Assembly: GCF_002975405.1 (NCBI RefSeq)
Contig: NZ_PCPS01000009.1
Span: 1 to 64,000, forward strand
Length of the DNA stretch: 64,000 nucleotides
From: Arthrobacter sp. MYb229
Lineage (GTDB): Bacteria; Actinomycetota; Actinomycetes; Actinomycetales; Micrococcaceae
Direction of reading: 5' to 3'
The notes beneath the pieces are model-generated. The model saw nothing but the letters and a program-made list of their open reading frames with translations, had not been told where the DNA came from and searched no databases. The position numbers and the translations under genes were made by a program. Below are positions 8,646 through 16,867 of the stretch, piece after piece (position 1 is the stretch's first letter; every line of letters starts with the position of its first letter).

Positions 8646-9012
8646 GCACTCCACCCGCTTCCTGCTCGCCGACCGTGCGGCTTTCGACTTCGTGGCAACC
8701 CCGCGCGGCTGGAACTCGCACGGGCCGGCAAACTGTCAGTATCCCATCGCTTCAGGTGCCGATCGCCAACCGGACAACAGTGAGCACGAGCCACCTAATA
8801 GCTTTTCGAGAATCCCGCCATTGATCTCTGCGATTCACAGTACACCCGGCATGGTGTGATGCCGACTATGGAAAAGCTCCCATCCATCCGGCGAGCGCCG
8901 CACTTTTACTACGCCACTCCCCCTGATCGATCCAACCAATTCATACCGTGCGTCACTCCTCACATTTTCGGTTTCGAGGTAGCCATCTGGAACATTTTCA
9001 GATACTTTTTAA
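8646..9012. other. Gene-poor stretch before the efflux cassette
   Basis: No gene is supported. The right end becomes AT-rich and probably holds the promoter of the Bcr/CflA-type transporter. Confidence 0.4.
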
Positions 9013-9032
9013 CCTACCTACCGATAGGTAGG
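9013..9032. promoter_or_regulatory. TetR-type operator upstream of the efflux gene
   Basis: CCTACCTACCGATAGGTAGG has 8-bp perfect arms (CCTACCTA/TAGGTAGG) around CCGA, 28 bp before the transporter start. The likely ligand is the TetR protein encoded just downstream of the transporter, giving autoregulation of the two-gene operon. Confidence 0.75.
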
Positions 9033-9060
9033 CAAGATTCTTGATTTAGAAGGCGTTTGC

Positions 9061-10284
9061 ATGACTACTACAATTTCCCGCCCCCTCAAGGTGGGTGCAT
9101 GGTTTGCTATCTCATTGGCACTCGTGACAGTTCTTGGTCCGGCAGGCACGGATATGTACCTGTCGTCCTTGCCCGATGTGGTGGAGCATTTAAACGGCAC
9201 AGCGGCTTCAGGCCAGCTCACTTTAACCGTTTACTTGCTGGCCATGGGTGCAGGCCAGCTGGTATTCGGGCCGATTACTGATGCTTTCGGGCGCCGGCGG
9301 CCACTGCTGGCCGCCCTGATCGTTTTCCTGCTGTCCTCCGTATGGGCTGCCATGAGCCCATCAATGGGCATACTTTTAATGTCGCGCACATTGCAGGGGC
9401 TGGCAGCTGCCCTTACCCTAGTCGTGGCCCTGAGTATGGTTCGAGACGCAGCGCAAGGTGTCCGAGCCGCGCAGCTCTTTGCATTGCTCATGACGATCGA
9501 AGGCTTGGCTCCGGTATTGGCTCCCACGGTCGGTGGTTTTGTCGACCAGCATTTCGGGTGGCGTGCTGTGCTTCTGGTCTTGGCGGGGCTGGCAGCAATC
9601 GCGTTTGCGAACTCAACGGTGAGCTTGCGCGAGACACTTCCAGCTGAATCCAGAACGTCGTTGCGGTTGGGCCAGGTGATGCGCACCTACGGACGCATCG
9701 CACGGGATGGGCAATTCCTGCTACCGGCCTTAGGCCTCTCGGCAGTGTTCTTTTTCCTCTTCGCCTACATCGGCGGGGCGCCCTTCATCTACCAGGGGGA
9801 GTTTGGTCTCAGTTCAGATACCTTTGGCCTTGTTTTCGGTGGAACCGGGCTCGCCGTGATGTTCGGTGCAATTATTGCCGGGCGCACGGTAGGTAAATTC
9901 GGCGCCGGCAAACTCGGCGTCATTGGCACTATCTTGATCGCACTCGGCGCGCTGATCGGCCTAATTCTCTCAGGTATTGGGTTGGGTCTCGCAGGCATTG
10001 TCATCGGCATGTTTGTTGCACTCCTCGGAGTCGGAATAGCCGAAGCGACGTTGATGGCCTTGGCAATGGCTTCGCAAAATACTGCGCTTGGTTCAACCGC
10101 TGCGCTCCTGGGAGCTTTCCAGCTGATCATTTCCTCGGCGGCTACGCCCTTGGCAGGGCTTGCCGTGGGGATATCCACGGGGGCATGGCTGGGATTCCTT
10201 CTGGGCATCTCCTTGGTAGCCTTTATCATCGTAGGAGTGAGCATTAAGCGCGCCCCGGCGATCACCGATCTCGGAAGTCACTAG
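9061..10284 (+). CDS. Bcr/CflA-family multidrug efflux MFS transporter
   Basis: A 407-residue, 12-helix MFS drug:proton antiporter. The helix 1 region LGPAGTDMYLSSLP is the Bcr/CflA signature. The loop GPITDAFGRRRPLL and the antiporter motif (EGLAPVLAPTVGGFV) are intact. ATG at 9061 follows GAAGGCG. It is followed after 27 bp by a TetR repressor gene, and a palindromic operator lies upstream. Export of a toxic compound, induced by that compound, is the expected role. The actual drug range is unknown. Confidence 0.88.
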   Translation: MTTTISRPLKVGAWFAISLALVTVLGPAGTDMYLSSLPDVVEHLNGTAASGQLTLTVYLLAMGAGQLVFGPITDAFGRRRPLLAALIVFLLSSVWAAMSPSMGILLMSRTLQGLAAALTLVVALSMVRDAAQGVRAAQLFALLMTIEGLAPVLAPTVGGFVDQHFGWRAVLLVLAGLAAIAFANSTVSLRETLPAESRTSLRLGQVMRTYGRIARDGQFLLPALGLSAVFFFLFAYIGGAPFIYQGEFGLSSDTFGLVFGGTGLAVMFGAIIAGRTVGKFGAGKLGVIGTILIALGALIGLILSGIGLGLAGIVIGMFVALLGVGIAEATLMALAMASQNTALGSTAALLGAFQLIISSAATPLAGLAVGISTGAWLGFLLGISLVAFIIVGVSIKRAPAITDLGSH

Positions 10285-10311
10285 CAGAAGCCTGAACTTG
10301 TGGAGGTTTCA

Positions 10312-10878
10312 TTGGCAAAACCCCTGTCCCCGTCAGCCCAACGCGTCTGCTTAGTGGCTGCCCAGCATTTTGCGCAACATGGCTATGATGGCTCATCACT
10401 CACCGTCATCGCCGAAGGCGCAGGCATGCGCAAGGCCTCACTGTATGCGCACTTCTCCAATAAGGATTCCTTATACGAGCAGACTCTGGATTTGGCATTT
10501 GCCGACCAGGAGGCCGCAGCGAAAGCTGCATTCGCTAGCGAAGCGGACGGGAAAATGCCGGGAATCGAGTACTTGGAGGCACTTTCCGCGAGGTATGCAG
10601 CGTCAGTGAACTTCCGATTCCTGCTGCGGTCCGTGTATGCCCCGCCGCATGCACTTGAAGCAAAGATCATTGGCAAATATCGTAACTTCGAAAACGAGCT
10701 GCGAGCCCTATTCGTGTCAGCTGCGGCCAAGGAAGACGAGAAAACGCGCGATCTGACGGAAGCGTATCTGGCGGTGGTCGACAGCCTCCAGGTCGAGCTG
10801 ATCTATAATTCTGCTGAGAATTACGAGGTCAGATACCGAGCCGTGTTGCGGATGCTTCAGCATTACTACGAGAAGTGA
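10312..10878 (+). CDS. TetR-family repressor of the efflux operon
   Basis: A 188-residue TetR protein with a clear HTH (SSLTVIAEGAGMRKASLYAHFSNKDSLY matches across residues 30-57, shown here in parts: LTVIAEGAGM, KASLYAHFSNKDSLYEQ). The start is a TTG at 10312 with GGAGG five bases upstream; a GTG at 10300 lies in the same frame but has no ribosome-binding site. It is transcribed with the Bcr/CflA gene, and the operator at 9013-9032 is its likely target. Confidence 0.85.
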   Translation: MAKPLSPSAQRVCLVAAQHFAQHGYDGSSLTVIAEGAGMRKASLYAHFSNKDSLYEQTLDLAFADQEAAAKAAFASEADGKMPGIEYLEALSARYAASVNFRFLLRSVYAPPHALEAKIIGKYRNFENELRALFVSAAAKEDEKTRDLTEAYLAVVDSLQVELIYNSAENYEVRYRAVLRMLQHYYEK

Positions 10879-11532
10879 TCAAAGAGTTCCGCAATGCTTC
10901 CGGCCAAGCAGCTGAAGCAGTTCGGCACGAGCACCGCGGTGAAGCCGTCATCCGAATAATGCGTTCGAATGACGGCTTCGTGCTGTTCTGAGCCAACTAG
11001 CCTGTGAAACGTAAACACGAACGGATCCGAGCCACTACTAGGGTGCATATTCTTGGTCCTCGGAATGGAGTTCTCGTTGAGTTCAATCAAAAAGATCGTC
11101 GAGCAGAATCGATTACCGAAAAACCATGTTGCACCCCGGTGGCAGCGCATCCCTTAAGACTTGTCGAATGGTTCCGTGGATGTTTCCACTCGTTTCGGGA
11201 TCATCGTGGCTCCGGGCCTGTTTTCGCCCCGGTTGTTGGACTAAGACAAATAATCGATTCCGTCACCAGTCTCGACATTCAGCGCTTCAGGCTCAGGTGC
11301 CTTACGCACGGCGGCTGCGTTCTGATTCCGGCAATGTGCCCGTCCAACGACGCTGCTTTGCGCGTATGCGCGGAGTCGAAAAAAGGTTAGTTCCATCATA
11401 ATTCGCCCGGACAACTGGAGCTATTCCGCAGAACTCATAATGCATCCGAGGAAAAACCGTGATTGATTTGGAGGCATACTGTCGATGACTTCTTCAGGCA
11501 CCGACTACGCTGTGCATCCAGCTGGTGTCGGC
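10879..11532. other. Gene-poor stretch with a hairpin
   Basis: GAAGCCGTCAT (10941-10951) pairs with ATGACGGCTTC (10969-10979), which may end the tetR transcript, though no T-run follows. The other frames lack support. One minus-strand frame (10866-11150) is discussed among rejected items. Confidence 0.35.
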
Positions 11533-12393
11533 CTAGGCAAGGTTCTCTCGGAGCCATCTGGATGCATTGTCGGCCGCGGCGAGAATCTCAGGCTCTGGGC
11601 GTTGGGAGACTATCAGGAAACCCACCTGTTGAAGCCGGAAGGTATTCCTCCGAATCAATGCCCGTTGCACTTGATCGGCGGAGCAAATCTTCGATAGCTT
11701 CTCCCACCCATGCCAGACTCCCATACTGGCGAGGTCAGTTGAACGATCGCTCCCGGAAGACAAATCCCAGTCCAGAATGCCGGATACACGTCCTTGATCC
11801 CACAAGACATTATGGCCGCCCAAATCCCCATGCGAGAAGACTCGATCCTCAGCACTGATTCCGGCAAGGGCTTCAACCGCTTCTCCAGCCAACGCTCGAA
11901 TTTGTGGTTCAATCCTTGGAAGGACCTCATCGATTTGAACCCGATGCCAGTCCGAGCCTCCGCAAAATGACAGGGGCTCAGCCAACAAAGAACGCAACGG
12001 CACCAGATCTATGGAGGACACCAAATCCAGCAGCCGCCTGATTTCGCCCGGCGAACCTTCACCGGCGGGGCATGGGCGTCCCGGGATGAATTCCGTCGCG
12101 ACAGCTGATATGCCGTCAACCTCGATAACCGGCCCCATCGACCAGGGCAGATTCAATCCGATATCGCGCGGAATCATGTCGACAAGCTCTTGCCTCCGAC
12201 ACATTTGATCGCCGGTAAATTTGTCTCGCGCGATTCTGATAGCGGCCTGCTGCTCCAGCAGAACAACAACGTGGGCGGAACCTTCTTCGACGACTTTTCG
12301 ACGCGCGCCACGCGCCTTGCGTGGAAGATCCGCGATCGCAAAGTCAACGATAGACGTCAGGCCGGAGTTGATTACTGGCATTGGCATAGTCAT
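11533..12393 (-). CDS. Aminoglycoside phosphotransferase (APH)-family kinase
   Basis: A 286-residue protein with the APH kinase core: catalytic loop HGDLGGHNVLW and metal-binding ILDWDLSSGSD. The N-terminal lobe (AIRIARDKFTGDQMCRR) carries the expected lysine region. APH-fold enzymes phosphorylate antibiotics, choline, homoserine or similar small alcohols; nothing here picks a substrate. ATG at 12393 begins MTMPMP, so ATGs at 12387 and 12381 are alternatives; the ribosome-binding site is weak. A P-loop kinase-like gene lies upstream on the same strand, 119 bp away. Confidence 0.75.
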   Translation of the reverse strand: MTMPMPVINSGLTSIVDFAIADLPRKARGARRKVVEEGSAHVVVLLEQQAAIRIARDKFTGDQMCRRQELVDMIPRDIGLNLPWSMGPVIEVDGISAVATEFIPGRPCPAGEGSPGEIRRLLDLVSSIDLVPLRSLLAEPLSFCGGSDWHRVQIDEVLPRIEPQIRALAGEAVEALAGISAEDRVFSHGDLGGHNVLWDQGRVSGILDWDLSSGSDRSTDLASMGVWHGWEKLSKICSADQVQRALIRRNTFRLQQVGFLIVSQRPEPEILAAADNASRWLRENLA

Positions 12394-12512
12394 GAGCCTA
12401 CAAGACTCGTTGGGCTGAAACGCTCCCTGGAAGTGACTCGCGATTCTCGCCTACGTTCCGTGTACCGAATGCATTTCCGCGTATGGATCCGGCATAAGGT
12501 GAGCCCTAGGGT

Positions 12513-12998
12513 CTAAAGCGCAGGGCCATGCAAAATGCGTTCAACGATCTCGTCAGGGTGTTCGTCAGCCAGAATTCGCTGCTCTGCAACAAACGACAAG
12601 GGCTGCCATCCGTGATACCAACTTTGCATATCCGCGATGCTAAATTCAGTGGCCTTTGCCCTGCTCAAATGCCGTAGAGCCGTCTCCTCGAACGTCAGGT
12701 CGAAAGCATAGAACCGGGCATCATCAACATGTTCTGCCACGCGCTCTAACATTTCGCCATATCGGGAGGCGTTGAAGATTCCTTCCAGAATCACGTTGTG
12801 GCCACGACCTATGCAATACGTAGCCGCCATTTCGAGTAGATCTTTGTGAGCTAGGCTTTCGTTTTCACGCTCGTGGTAGATGACCCGTCTGAAGTGGTCC
12901 TGCTGAAGTACCGCTGTCGGCGCCCCGAGCTTGGTCTGGAGCAAACGCGCAATGGTGCTCTTACCAGACCCCGAATTTCCACGAATCACTACCAGCAT
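12513..12998 (-). CDS. P-loop kinase-like ATPase (AAA_33 type)
   Basis: A 161-residue protein with a Walker A motif at the very start (IRGNSGSGKSTIARLL), the partner strand HNVILEGIF, and a lid-like Arg/Lys segment (LRHLSRAKATEF). The layout is that of small-molecule kinases such as chloramphenicol phosphotransferase and related AAA_33 proteins. ATG at 12998 has AAGG eight bases upstream and begins right at the P-loop strand, as in the family; an ATG at 13013 is possible. With the neighbouring APH-like gene it may form a modification or resistance pair, which is inference. Confidence 0.75.
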   Translation of the reverse strand: MLVVIRGNSGSGKSTIARLLQTKLGAPTAVLQQDHFRRVIYHERENESLAHKDLLEMAATYCIGRGHNVILEGIFNASRYGEMLERVAEHVDDARFYAFDLTFEETALRHLSRAKATEFSIADMQSWYHGWQPLSFVAEQRILADEHPDEIVERILHGPAL

Positions 12999-13425
12999 GG
13001 CTAAAACCTTCATTCCGAATGTCCGCAGATAAACCTGTTACGCAATGCTGAGCACAGGCGGTGTCATCCAATTCCAGGGGGCGCAGCGTCCCGCATCGTG
13101 TTCGCCCTGCGGACACATCGAATTGTAAAGTCCGACTCAAAGCTATCCCGGCCCGAGGACCAAAACTTCAATGGACAAAACAGGCCTGAAGATCCGGCTG
13201 GCCGTCGCCCAGCATCGCGATTAAACCGATTCCGTCGTCAGCGCCACGCTAGTTCCCTACCAAGAGAAGCTTCGATTGCATTCAACAATGAACGACTAGA
13301 TGGCGCCCAACGCCTTGCCACAGGCAATTCCAGCACCAGGGCCGGAGCCGAGCTGGATCTGCGGGGGCTCGAACACGGCCCCTTCGCCCTTGACCTGACA
13401 CCAGATTACTGGTTGCCCCGTTCAC
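12999..13425. other. Gene-poor stretch
   Basis: No gene is supported. A plus-strand frame spanning 13098-13529 has no ribosome-binding site or domain, and it overlaps the well supported small Cys-rich gene on the other strand. Confidence 0.4.
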
Positions 13426-13602
13426 CTACCGACCCAAAAGGCGTGAGAAGAATCCTCGGGCGGAGCGTGATTTCTTCGGCGCATTTGGGTCGCAACTGCA
13501 GCGCTCTTTTTGTGGAATATGAGCCATGACCTGCTGGACATGCTGGCCACAGCCGGCCCAAGTTGTTTTATGGCATAGGCGACAATTGACGGCACGGCAC
13601 AT
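13426..13602 (-). CDS. Small Cys-rich protein, zinc-ribbon-like
   Basis: A 58-residue protein, MCRAVNCRLCHKTTWAGCGQ at the start, then HVQQVMAHIPQKERCSCD and a C-terminal FFSRLLGR. Six cysteines (2, 7, 10, 18, 35, 37) and two histidines (11, 21) suggest a bound metal. From memory, short actinobacterial proteins share the TWAGCGQHV core and the FFSRLxGR end; no function is known to me. ATG at 13602 has AGGAAG seven bases upstream. It is divergent from the CsoR-family gene across a 162-bp gap containing two operators, so the two are probably co-regulated. Confidence 0.75.
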   Translation of the reverse strand: MCRAVNCRLCHKTTWAGCGQHVQQVMAHIPQKERCSCDPNAPKKSRSARGFFSRLLGR

Positions 13603-13667
13603 GCTTACACTTCCTAAACTTAGTAGCACTTTCGAGGGTATCTCCGCGAGCATATCCAGTATTGCAC

Positions 13668-13683
13668 ATACCCTAGGGGGTAT
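13668..13683. promoter_or_regulatory. CsoR-family operator 1
   Basis: ATACCCTAGGGGGTAT is an inverted repeat of the TACCC/GGGTA type bound by CsoR/CstR repressors. It lies between the divergent Cys-rich and CsoR-family genes. Confidence 0.75.
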
Positions 13684-13712
13684 TTAAAAGCATGGACTCA
13701 ACCACGACAGGG

Positions 13713-13728
13713 AAACCCCTAGGGGTAT
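13713..13728. promoter_or_regulatory. CsoR-family operator 2
   Basis: AAACCCCTAGGGGTAT has a perfect ACCCCTAGGGGT core and runs into TATAGA, a possible -10 element of the repressor gene. This implies autoregulation. Its centre is 45 bp from operator 1. Confidence 0.75.
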
Positions 13729-13764
13729 AGACTGAACTGAACTACGACCCCGAAGGATCCCTCC

Positions 13765-14022
13765 ATGCAGCTTGAAGTCGAAACCATGAAGCCCGCAATC
13801 AACAGGCTCAAGCGGGCACAGGGTCAGCTCAATGCAGTGATTCGCATGTTGGAAGAGGGAAGCGATTGCCGCGCAGTGGTCACGCAGCTATCCGCCGCCT
13901 CCAAGGCGATTGACCGCGCGGGGTTCTCCATCATCGCCACCGGACTGGAGCAGTGCCTGCAATCCGAAAATCCGGAACTAGACCGAGCCGACATGGAGAA
14001 ATTATTCCTCTCACTGGCCTAG
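13765..14022 (+). CDS. CsoR/CstR-family transcriptional repressor with a Cys-Gly-Cys ligand set
   Basis: An 85-residue all-helical repressor (DUF156). The N-terminal AINRLKRAQGQLNAVIRMLE is diagnostic. The copper sensor CsoR uses Cys, His, Cys with spacings of 25 and 4; here the positions are Cys35, Gly60, Cys64. The histidine is missing but the two thiols keep the 29-residue spacing of the persulfide sensor CstR. The protein may therefore sense sulfane sulfur or thiol oxidation rather than Cu(I). Four matching operators lie in the window, two at its own promoter and two at copZA. A second, true CsoR elsewhere in the genome could also use them. Confidence 0.88.
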   Translation: MQLEVETMKPAINRLKRAQGQLNAVIRMLEEGSDCRAVVTQLSAASKAIDRAGFSIIATGLEQCLQSENPELDRADMEKLFLSLA

Positions 14023-14094
14023 GCAAGAAGCCGGCGGCTGCCCTGGAGACTACGAAGCGATCCCCCATCTTGCATATGGCCGAAAGCTGGTCGC

Positions 14095-14505
14095 CTAGTC
14101 CCGAGCATCATCCAGCAGCGCCGCCAGGAGTGCGCGGTCTGCCCCATCAAGCAAGCCCACGAACCGCGCGAGGCAGTTCTCCTTATTGTTCGTCTCCGTT
14201 AACGAACGGACCATATGCGCTGCAGAAAACTGGCAACCGGTCAGCGTGGCCTCGTATGTCCAGACTCTCCCGATCAGCGTGCGCGCGAGCAGTCCCTTGT
14301 CGAAGAGGTGCCCAAGCACGGTGGCGACCGTGGTGTAAGCAGGTGTGACCTCCTCTTCCGCATCCATTATTTCGAGTACGGTACGCGCGGTGTGCGGTTG
14401 GCCGCTGCGCCATAAGATGTTCATCACCCGTCGCTCCAGGGACCCGAGCTGCGGGGCATGCTCCACGCTGAAGGGCAAAGACGGCGGCACAGAGTCACTG
14501 GTCAT
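14095..14505 (-). CDS. BlaI/MecI/CopY-family transcriptional repressor
   Basis: A 136-residue protein with the BlaI winged helix (LGSLERRVMNILWRSGQPHT, YTTVATVLGHLFDKGLL) and a C-terminal helical dimerisation part. No BlaR-type sensor protease is present; instead the gene overlaps the upstream CxxC membrane protein gene by 4 bp (ATGA), so both are translated together. The start at 14505 has GGAGG upstream and matches family length. The candidate operator at 15169-15185, between the membrane protein and the dsbA-like gene, is its likely target, which would place the thiol-redox genes under its control. Confidence 0.85.
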   Translation of the reverse strand: MTSDSVPPSLPFSVEHAPQLGSLERRVMNILWRSGQPHTARTVLEIMDAEEEVTPAYTTVATVLGHLFDKGLLARTLIGRVWTYEATLTGCQFSAAHMVRSLTETNNKENCLARFVGLLDGADRALLAALLDDARD

Positions 14506-15098
14506 CGAGGAAGACCTCCAATCGATACGCGTGGACGCGCAGGTACAGCACACTGGACTTGGCCGGAAAGCCGGAAAATCAAAGCAACGAACGTTGATGC
14601 CACTGCGATGCCTGCCAGCCAAGGCTGCAACGGAGCAAAGTACGTAGTTGCTCCGGAATACCCTAAGACCAAGAGGGCGATTTTATTGCAGACCGGGCAA
14701 CCCACGGCGAACCAAGCCAGAACGCCGCCGGTGAGCCCTAGCCTAGAAGTCGCTTTTTCTTCTTTTCCTTGCCGTTTCTCGGCGGACCGAGTTGCCGGAT
14801 CCTGACTCTGCGCGGAACCACTTGAATTCATTTCTGTTGAATTTTTGACGTAGCTTGCCAAGAGAAGTCCTGAGAGTCCCGAGGTGGCGATCCACACTGG
14901 GTAATTCCACAGGGTCGCGGGGATCTCGCGGGTGAAGATGCCGTTGGGAATCAAGACTGTTGCGAGCCCCAAAAGCACTCCTACCGCCACGGTGGCGGCG
15001 ATTGCCGCCAGCCACTGCCGAGTCCCCCATAAGCTCAAGGCCTGTCCCGACAAAGGAATCCGACTGATAAACCCCTTCACCCATTCGTTCGCTGGCAA
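14502..15098 (-). CDS. Membrane protein with a CxxC motif at a membrane edge
   Basis: A 198-residue protein with about four membrane segments and a charged loop of about 40 residues (EMNSSGSAQSQD to KEEKATSRL). The motif GCPVCNK (Cys134, Cys137) opens the third hydrophobic stretch, a place suited to thiol exchange across the membrane or metal passage. The start is a TTG at 15098 with AAGGAG five bases upstream. It is divergent from the DsbA-like gene and coupled to the BlaI-type repressor. I do not know a characterised member; a partner of the adjacent Dsb-like system is inference. Confidence 0.75.
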   Translation of the reverse strand: MPANEWVKGFISRIPLSGQALSLWGTRQWLAAIAATVAVGVLLGLATVLIPNGIFTREIPATLWNYPVWIATSGLSGLLLASYVKNSTEMNSSGSAQSQDPATRSAEKRQGKEEKATSRLGLTGGVLAWFAVGCPVCNKIALLVLGYSGATTYFAPLQPWLAGIAVASTFVALIFRLSGQVQCAVPARPRVSIGGLPR

Positions 15099-15168
15099 CC
15101 TAGCTCCTTACCGAGCGCAGGCGGTCGCTCCGCCGGCATTTGTTTATTACTATGCCCCATCGTACTGT

Positions 15169-15185
15169 TACTAATCAACGTAGTA
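15169..15185. promoter_or_regulatory. Candidate BlaI-type operator
   Basis: TACTA and TAGTA (15169-15173 and 15181-15185) flank 7 bp in the gap between the divergent membrane protein and DsbA-like genes. A further TTACTA lies at 15147-15152. BlaI/CopY repressors bind TACTA/TAGTA-like dyads; assignment to the local repressor is inference. Confidence 0.45.
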
Positions 15186-15224
15186 GTAAGTATTGGCGCC
15201 CTGACGGCAGGGAAGGAAATATAG

Positions 15225-15995
15225 ATGATGAGCACGAATGAAACCGCTTCGAGGACACCAAAGGGGAAACGGCTTCCGTGGTTTTGGCTCCTCCCCATTC
15301 CGATCGTCATCGTCGTCGCCTTGCTGATTTGGTCCCAAATACCGGGCAAAGCTCCAGAATCGGCGCAGGCACCTTCGGCGATAGCGGAGAGCATCCAAGA
15401 AGCACCCGCTACGCCCGCGGCACCGCCGGCCTTTCCCGACGTCTCTCGCCTGGATCCAAAGGATCCAACTGCCGTGGGGTCGGTCGACGCCCCCGTCGTC
15501 ATGGTGGCCTACTCAGATTTCCAATGCCCGTTCTGCGCCAAGTGGACCGATAGCACCCTGCCGAAACTCACCGAGAAATACGTAGACAACGGGCAGCTGC
15601 GGATCGAGTGGCGAGATCTGGACATCTTCGGCGAGGCCTCGCTGACGGCCGCCCAGGCTGGCCAGGCAGCCGCACTGCAAGGCGGCTATATCGACTTCCA
15701 CCATCGCCTGTCCCAGGGCGGGAACATCTCCGCGGCAAAAGACTTCACCGATGAATCCCTGTTTGCGATCGCCGAAGACCTGGGGCTGGAGGGCGACAAA
15801 CTCGTCACCGACATGGGCAGCGCCCAGGTCAAGGACGCAGTGCAGCGCAATATTGCAGAAGCCCAGTCCCTGGGCGTATTGAGCACACCGTCATTCCTCA
15901 TCAACCGGACACCATTCGTCGGCGCCCAGCCACTGGCCAACTTCGAGGCGGCAATCGAGGCAGAGCTCGCCAAGGCCGAAGCCGAGCAACCATAG
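15225..15995 (+). CDS. DsbA-family thiol-disulfide oxidoreductase, membrane anchored
   Basis: A 256-residue protein. A basic N-terminus and one membrane helix (residues 19-37) tether it outside the membrane, followed by an Ala/Pro-rich linker. The thioredoxin fold begins near residue 85 with active site FQCPFCAKW (Cys101, Cys104) and has the cis-proline loop LSTPSFLIN. The fold is of the DsbA/DSBA_oxidored type, which forms or shuffles disulfides in exported proteins. ATGATG at 15225 follows GGAAGGAAA. The next gene, ccdA-like, starts on the last base of its stop codon, so the two are coupled and probably functional partners. Confidence 0.9.
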   Translation: MMSTNETASRTPKGKRLPWFWLLPIPIVIVVALLIWSQIPGKAPESAQAPSAIAESIQEAPATPAAPPAFPDVSRLDPKDPTAVGSVDAPVVMVAYSDFQCPFCAKWTDSTLPKLTEKYVDNGQLRIEWRDLDIFGEASLTAAQAGQAAALQGGYIDFHHRLSQGGNISAAKDFTDESLFAIAEDLGLEGDKLVTDMGSAQVKDAVQRNIAEAQSLGVLSTPSFLINRTPFVGAQPLANFEAAIEAELAKAEAEQP

Positions 15996-16867
15996 TGGAG
16001 GCCGGAATCCTATTTGCCTTTGTCGGTGGGCTGCTCGGCCTATTTAGCCCTTGCAATGCAATGCTTCTGCCGGCGTTCTTTGCCCATGCAGCGACTTCCA
16101 CCCGGCGACTTGGCGCCATCGGCTTGGCCTTTCTTGTCGGCACGCTAGCCACGCTGGTACCACTTGGCCTAGGCATGGGGTGGCTCGGCGGCGCCCTTGC
16201 CGTTGACCGCGGGCTGCTCATTGTCATCGCCGCATGGGTGATAGTGGCCTTCGGACTACTACAGATTTTTGGCGGCGGCTTTGACGCCGCGCGATTCTTG
16301 CCGTCACGAGTACGCCAACCACGCGCTCCGGGCTCGCTATGGGGTGCAGCGCTCTTGGGTACCGTTGCCGGTGTCGCAGGTTTTTGCACCGGACCGGTCC
16401 TTGGCGCAATCCTGACCTTGGTCCTCACCTCGGGCAGCCCGCTAGCCGGCGGCCTGCTGCTTTCCGTGTACGGCGCTGGCACGGTACTGCCCATCATCGC
16501 TCTGGCATGGGCCGTCAAGAAGTATGGCGGAATGCGCTGGAGGTGGATGCGCGGCCGCCAGCTTCGGCTGGGCCGGTTGCACTTGCACAGCAACACCCTG
16601 ATCGCCGGAACAGTCACCTTGCTCGTCGGTGTGGCGATGCTTCTCACCGGCGGCTTGGCCACCGCCGGCGAGCTGCTGCCGCACGACATCCTCGATGGAA
16701 TTTCTACAACTGCCGCGAACATCGACGCGGCCATACCAACGTGGATCTGGATCACTCTGGCCGCGGCCGGTTTCTTCGCCTGGTGGGTTGCAGAAGCTCT
16801 TCGCCGTTTATCGGCATCGGCTAGCGCTCGGTCGGCGCAGTCCACTTCCACGAAGGGAACACCATGA
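15995..16867 (+). CDS. CcdA/DsbD-like membrane electron carrier
   Basis: A 290-residue membrane protein of the CcdA fold. The paired cysteines expected for moving reducing power across the membrane are seen in FSPCNAMLLP (Cys20) and GFCTGPVLG (Cys131). The GTG start at 15995 overlaps the TAG of the DsbA-like gene by one base. The final 40 residues (a last helix and a Ser-rich tail) extend beyond the minimal fold. The three-gene operon continues with a DsrE-like protein overlapping by 4 bp. It likely keeps the DsbA-like partner, or an exported thiol, reduced. Confidence 0.88.
   Translation: MEAGILFAFVGGLLGLFSPCNAMLLPAFFAHAATSTRRLGAIGLAFLVGTLATLVPLGLGMGWLGGALAVDRGLLIVIAAWVIVAFGLLQIFGGGFDAARFLPSRVRQPRAPGSLWGAALLGTVAGVAGFCTGPVLGAILTLVLTSGSPLAGGLLLSVYGAGTVLPIIALAWAVKKYGGMRWRWMRGRQLRLGRLHLHSNTLIAGTVTLLVGVAMLLTGGLATAGELLPHDILDGISTTAANIDAAIPTWIWITLAAAGFFAWWVAEALRRLSASASARSAQSTSTKGTP

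Noticed and set aside
10866-11150. Minus-strand frame of 94 residues with fairly good codon bias in its second half
   Set aside because: It overlaps the end of the tetR gene, contains the hairpin at 10941-10979, has no ribosome-binding site, and shows no recognisable domain. It could be a small hypothetical gene, but the support is too thin.
13098-13529. Plus-strand frame of 143 residues
   Set aside because: It overlaps the Cys-rich minus-strand gene, which has a family-like core and a ribosome-binding site; the plus frame has neither.
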